From positions 62,001-126,000 of the forward strand of contig JAGXFN010000012.1 in NCBI GenBank assembly GCA_024637195.1: 64,000 bases of DNA, given 5' to 3'. The stretch is from Arcobacter sp. Lineage in GTDB: Bacteria > Campylobacterota > Campylobacteria > Campylobacterales > Sulfurimonadaceae. This document shows positions 61,016 through 64,000 of this stretch, in pieces. Each line of letters begins with the position of its first letter. The stretch's first letter is position 1. The notes under the pieces are model-generated. The model was not told the DNA's origin. It saw only the letters and a list, made by a program, of their open reading frames with translations, and searched no databases. The translations under genes and the position numbers were made by a program.

Positions 61016-62746
61016 TTAGATGTGCAGCTTGTGATGAAAATGTTTGTCGATGTCAAAATAGATCTCGCCGCTGCTGTCTTTAAAAGTTAGATGGGATTTG
61101 TTGAGCTCTTTAATGCTCTTTATTCCCATGACGGCCAGCAGTACCTTCATGTTTTTGACAAGATTTTTGTGATAGTTCCCTATCTCTTTGCCTTTTTTGA
61201 CGACAAGATAGGAGGCTCTTTTCTTGGGGTCTTGCGTCGCCATCCCCACCGGACAGACGTGCGAGCCGAAGCCTGAACACATCCGCGCGCGGATACAGCC
61301 CCCGCTCATCATAAACCCTCGGGCGATACCGATAGCATCCGCACCCATGCACATCGTGATGATTGCATCGTCAGGCGTCAAGATCTTGCCGCTGGCGATA
61401 ATTTTTATATGCTCGCGGATCTTGTACTTTCTAAACATCGTGTCCAGAACATACAGCGCATTGTTCGTCGTCAGGCCGACGGACTCCATCAGCTCAAGCG
61501 GGGCCGTTGCGCTTCCTCCCTCTCCGCTGTCAACCGTGATAAAGTCAGGGATGTTTCTGCCAGACTCTTTTCGCATGGCGATCTCTTTGACGATCTCTTC
61601 CACGGCATTTGCATCTGAAACAACGATCTTGAAGCCTACCGGTTTTTTAGACAGCTCTTGCAGTTTTTCTACAAAGTCAAGCAGATGCGCCGTCGAGTCG
61701 GCATAAGGAAAGCGGTTGGGCGAGAAGAGGTCCTTGCCCTCCGGCACCCCTCGGTAGTAGGCGACATCGGCATTGACCTTGCCGCCGGAGAGTTTGCCCC
61801 CCGTCTGTTTCGCTCCCTGGGCGATCTTGATCTCTGTCATCTTGCAAAACGACATCACTTTTTGGTATTTGATCGCATCGAATTTTCCCTGCTCATCCCT
61901 GACCCCGTAAAGCCCCGAACCCATCTGAAAGATGATGTTGGGAATATCGCTCGGCACCTCTTTGGGAAAGGTCTCCGGCGCCGCCTTCCAGTTGACACGA
62001 AAGAGCACATGTGAGATCGTGTCGTAGATGTAGGTATTTTGCGTTTTTTTGTTGAGCAGGATGGTACGGTACCACTTCAGCGCGATCGCGTGGTTAAAAA
62101 GCAGTGTCCCCAGCTTAAAGGCCGCCTCTGCATAAAAAGTACTTTTGACTATCTCAAGATAATCGCAGTCATTTAAGTTTGGCTTGTGGGTAAAAAGGTG
62201 GTTTGAAGTCAGCGAACCCTCGCCTGTATTGACGGTCAACTGTGTGGCTGCACCGGCGATAGCGAAAGCGCGTACCGCCTCGGGAGAAAGCGAGCCGTCA
62301 CTCATCGCCGAGCGAATAATGGGCGTATGCGCAACAAAGGGGATCTCCCTGTCTTGTCCAAACACGACCGAAAGGTCCTCACTGACCTCGTCGTCATTAA
62401 GTACGCTCGAAGCGTGTTTGATGATAAAACGTGAGCCGGAAAAGGGCTGGTTTACGGAAAACGACTGATAGTTGGGAACATCTTTTGCCGCCTTGTAGAC
62501 CCAGTCGACCTTATCCTTTGACTGATAAAAGGTTTCTTCGGCAAAATACTGGCGAAGCGGCTCGCGCAGGGCTTCAAAAAGATAACGCATCCGCCCGATA
62601 ACGGGGTAATTTATAAGTAAAGAGTGTTTTCTCTGAATAAACTTGTCATACACAAACGTAAAGACTAACAGTATAAATAGAGCTAAAACAAAAAACTCCG
62701 CAAAATCTACAAAAACTCCCCATGCACTATGAACGAGATCCATCAT
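61016..62746 (-). CDS. Membrane-anchored FMN glutamate-synthase-like protein
   Basis: 576 residues. An N-terminal membrane helix (FAEFFVLALFILLVFTFVYD) is followed by the central FMN/FeS domain of GltB: DFITVDSGEGGSATAPLELM, IIASGKILTPDDAI, and cysteines GGCIRARMCSGFGSHVCPVG for a 3Fe-4S cluster. The amidotransferase domain of GltB is absent, as in YerD-type proteins. Whether it makes glutamate is doubtful; the anchor suggests a respiratory or membrane electron partner. Confidence 0.85.
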   Translation of the reverse strand: MMDLVHSAWGVFVDFAEFFVLALFILLVFTFVYDKFIQRKHSLLINYPVIGRMRYLFEALREPLRQYFAEETFYQSKDKVDWVYKAAKDVPNYQSFSVNQPFSGSRFIIKHASSVLNDDEVSEDLSVVFGQDREIPFVAHTPIIRSAMSDGSLSPEAVRAFAIAGAATQLTVNTGEGSLTSNHLFTHKPNLNDCDYLEIVKSTFYAEAAFKLGTLLFNHAIALKWYRTILLNKKTQNTYIYDTISHVLFRVNWKAAPETFPKEVPSDIPNIIFQMGSGLYGVRDEQGKFDAIKYQKVMSFCKMTEIKIAQGAKQTGGKLSGGKVNADVAYYRGVPEGKDLFSPNRFPYADSTAHLLDFVEKLQELSKKPVGFKIVVSDANAVEEIVKEIAMRKESGRNIPDFITVDSGEGGSATAPLELMESVGLTTNNALYVLDTMFRKYKIREHIKIIASGKILTPDDAIITMCMGADAIGIARGFMMSGGCIRARMCSGFGSHVCPVGMATQDPKKRASYLVVKKGKEIGNYHKNLVKNMKVLLAVMGIKSIKELNKSHLTFKDSSGEIYFDIDKHFHHKLHI

Positions 62747-62819
62747 TTACCTTTTTTCTTGAAAAGCCTGCTGCGGGCTCTTATTCGCTTGATTATAAGA
62801 TATTGTACCGCGTCAATTC

Positions 62820-64000
62820 TTAATCTTGTTCATCAGGCTTTTTCGGCGGCAAAAATAGCTCGGAAGGTCTTTTGAGTGCTTCGCTGAAAAGGAGCCGCAA
62901 AAAAGAGAAAAAACTTCCAAAGTAGGCATCTCTGGATTTAAGCGAGACTTTCAGTGCCAGAACAAAACTGACACTGAGGTTGACTAGGCCTATCATCAGC
63001 ACAAAAAACAGCGTCATAAAAAAATCAAAATACCCCATAGGCTGCTGTGCGAGACAGAAGCCAAAGTTTGCCGTAGAAAAGGCGACGTGCCTGATATCAA
63101 GCGGAATGTTCAGCAAATAGCCAAAATAAGGAGTGACCCCCAGAAGAACACCAAAATAAAAGTTGCCAAGAATCGCGCCATGGTTGTCATGCAGATAGTT
63201 TGCGATCTTCTTTCTGACTGCTTCTGAAGTTATTTTTTTCAAAAAAGGTTGATGAAGGTATCTGTTTTTCAGGTCAAGATAGTCCGCCCTGTTGTCAAAA
63301 AAGCCCGCTATCAGCCCCGAACAAAAGAGCCAGACACCCGTAACCGCCGCAAACAATAGCGCAGGATAAGGGTTAAGTCCCTCCATATAATGTGCCAACT
63401 CTTCTTGCGAGAGCAGTGCTCCCGAAGCGGAGCGATATGCATAGCCGAGTAAAAAAGCCACAAGCAGGGCCAGCGCTACATTTCCGACAACGGCTGCAAG
63501 CTGGGAACGGTGCACCTGCATGGTCAGCTCAACCAGTTTTAGCTGGTTAGTTTTGTTATTGTCCCCTTTTTCCACTGCCTCGGCAAAGGTCGACGCGGTC
63601 ATGGCGGGCTGCTTTGTGGCGATGGTGAAACCGAGCATATGTATCAACACAAACCCGATGCCGTAGTTTAGACTTGCCAACAGCGTCTGTGTACCTATCG
63701 TGAGTTCCATCTGGACGATGTCGATCTTTATCAGAGCCATAAAAGCGATGATCACCCCTGCTCCGCTCGCATTGTACAACATCATCAGGTACTCTTTTTT
63801 ATTTTCGGTGATGTAGTGTTCCCCGTGTTCGCTGGTGTTGTTTGTCATACTTTTTGCAAGTATCTTTATGTTTTGGTTGATGATCATGCGCAAAGAGTTG
63901 CGCGAGCTGTTCTTTTCTACGGCCGCTTTGAACATCTGCACAAGAGAGAGGTAAAACGGTGTCGTGTCAAAGGCCCGAATAAGGCTGATGATCTCTTCGG
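62820..64000 (-). CDS. Gcr-family integral membrane protein (so-called site-specific recombinase), 5' end missing
   Basis: The frame stays open to the right edge (a sequence such as LIRAFDTTPFYLSLVQMFKA continues upstream of the first Met/GTG), so the gene is cut. At least 390 residues with about six membrane helices and the family blocks NKKEYLMMLYNASGAGVIIAF, GFTIATKQPAMTASTFA and FSTANFGFCLAQQP. Databases label this family site-specific recombinase Gcr, but it has no recombinase catalytic motif and is a membrane protein of unknown role. Confidence 0.8.
   Translation of the reverse strand, partial: EEIISLIRAFDTTPFYLSLVQMFKAAVEKNSSRNSLRMIINQNIKILAKSMTNNTSEHGEHYITENKKEYLMMLYNASGAGVIIAFMALIKIDIVQMELTIGTQTLLASLNYGIGFVLIHMLGFTIATKQPAMTASTFAEAVEKGDNNKTNQLKLVELTMQVHRSQLAAVVGNVALALLVAFLLGYAYRSASGALLSQEELAHYMEGLNPYPALLFAAVTGVWLFCSGLIAGFFDNRADYLDLKNRYLHQPFLKKITSEAVRKKIANYLHDNHGAILGNFYFGVLLGVTPYFGYLLNIPLDIRHVAFSTANFGFCLAQQPMGYFDFFMTLFFVLMIGLVNLSVSFVLALKVSLKSRDAYFGSFFSFLRLLFSEALKRPSELFLPPKKPDEQD

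Noticed and set aside
62820-64000. Site-specific recombinase reading of the Gcr-family protein
   Set aside because: The label is historical; the protein is a multi-helix membrane protein without recombinase residues, so no mobile element is inferred.
1-64000. CRISPR arrays, tRNA and rRNA genes, prophage genes
   Set aside because: Looked for by eye; no regularly spaced repeats, cloverleaf-like spans with CCA ends or structural phage genes were noticed. A covariance-model scan would settle small RNAs.

Overview
The window reads as a chromosomal segment of a free-living Campylobacterota (Epsilonproteobacteria), most like the Sulfurimonas/Sulfuricurvum group. This is inferred from gene content: the carboxynorspermidine route to spermidine, a GlyS beta subunit, a type-4 UDG, a neelaredoxin-type superoxide reductase, dense c-di-GMP signalling and a low-to-moderate GC content by eye. 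No tRNA, rRNA, CRISPR array or intact insertion sequence was seen. Genus assignment is uncertain.

Layout. 1-5624 (minus): housekeeping operon glyS > FAD oxidoreductase > alpha/beta hydrolase > hemH > HAD phosphatase > a secreted protein cut by the left edge. 5625-6338: intergenic with a 37-bp direct repeat, then superoxide reductase (+). 6631-12009 (minus): an accessory cluster of two MoxR ATPase/VWA pairs around two unrecognised proteins, led by a 45-residue CxxC protein. 12234-14198 (+): UDG and a secreted periplasmic-binding-like protein. 14606-19434 (minus): a fusion of two different solute-binding domains, a GGDEF-EAL enzyme and a thioesterase. 19665-23560 (+): pdxJ-pdxA and a YfiR/histidine kinase pair. 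23557-26999 (minus): polyamine genes with an embedded methyltransferase, then dgkA. 27024-30419: a RecA2-like fragment protein, divergent DEAD-box helicase and a TPR membrane protein. 30610-38041: four c-di-GMP proteins and an alcohol dehydrogenase. 38271-40886 (+): a soluble double-Cache/CheW protein. 40883-44035 (minus): an MFS/PlsC/AMP-ligase fusion that lacks its C-terminal end. 44098-54588 (minus): a nine-gene carbohydrate operon. 54692-64000: RraB-like protein, small membrane protein, Fur-type controlled porin, FMN-binding protein with two 4-TM proteins, ApbE, coiled-coil membrane protein, membrane-anchored glutamate-synthase-like enzyme and a Gcr-family membrane protein cut by the right edge.

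How the genes work together. The 44-54 kb operon encodes, by homology, both synthesis (GpgS-like synthase, HAD phosphatase) and phosphorolysis (GH13_18 phosphorylase, glycerate kinase) of glucosylglycerate, a compatible solute. It also encodes GalU and the whole Entner-Doudoroff branch (zwf, pgl, edd, eda), so solute storage and sugar catabolism appear to be co-transcribed. The solute-binding fusion with its GGDEF-EAL partner resembles in logic the Vibrio NspS/MbaA pair. The porin/FMN-binding/4-TM/ApbE group looks like an iron-responsive extracytoplasmic flavin electron-transfer module. The duplicated MoxR/VWA cluster is the best candidate for an undescribed system.
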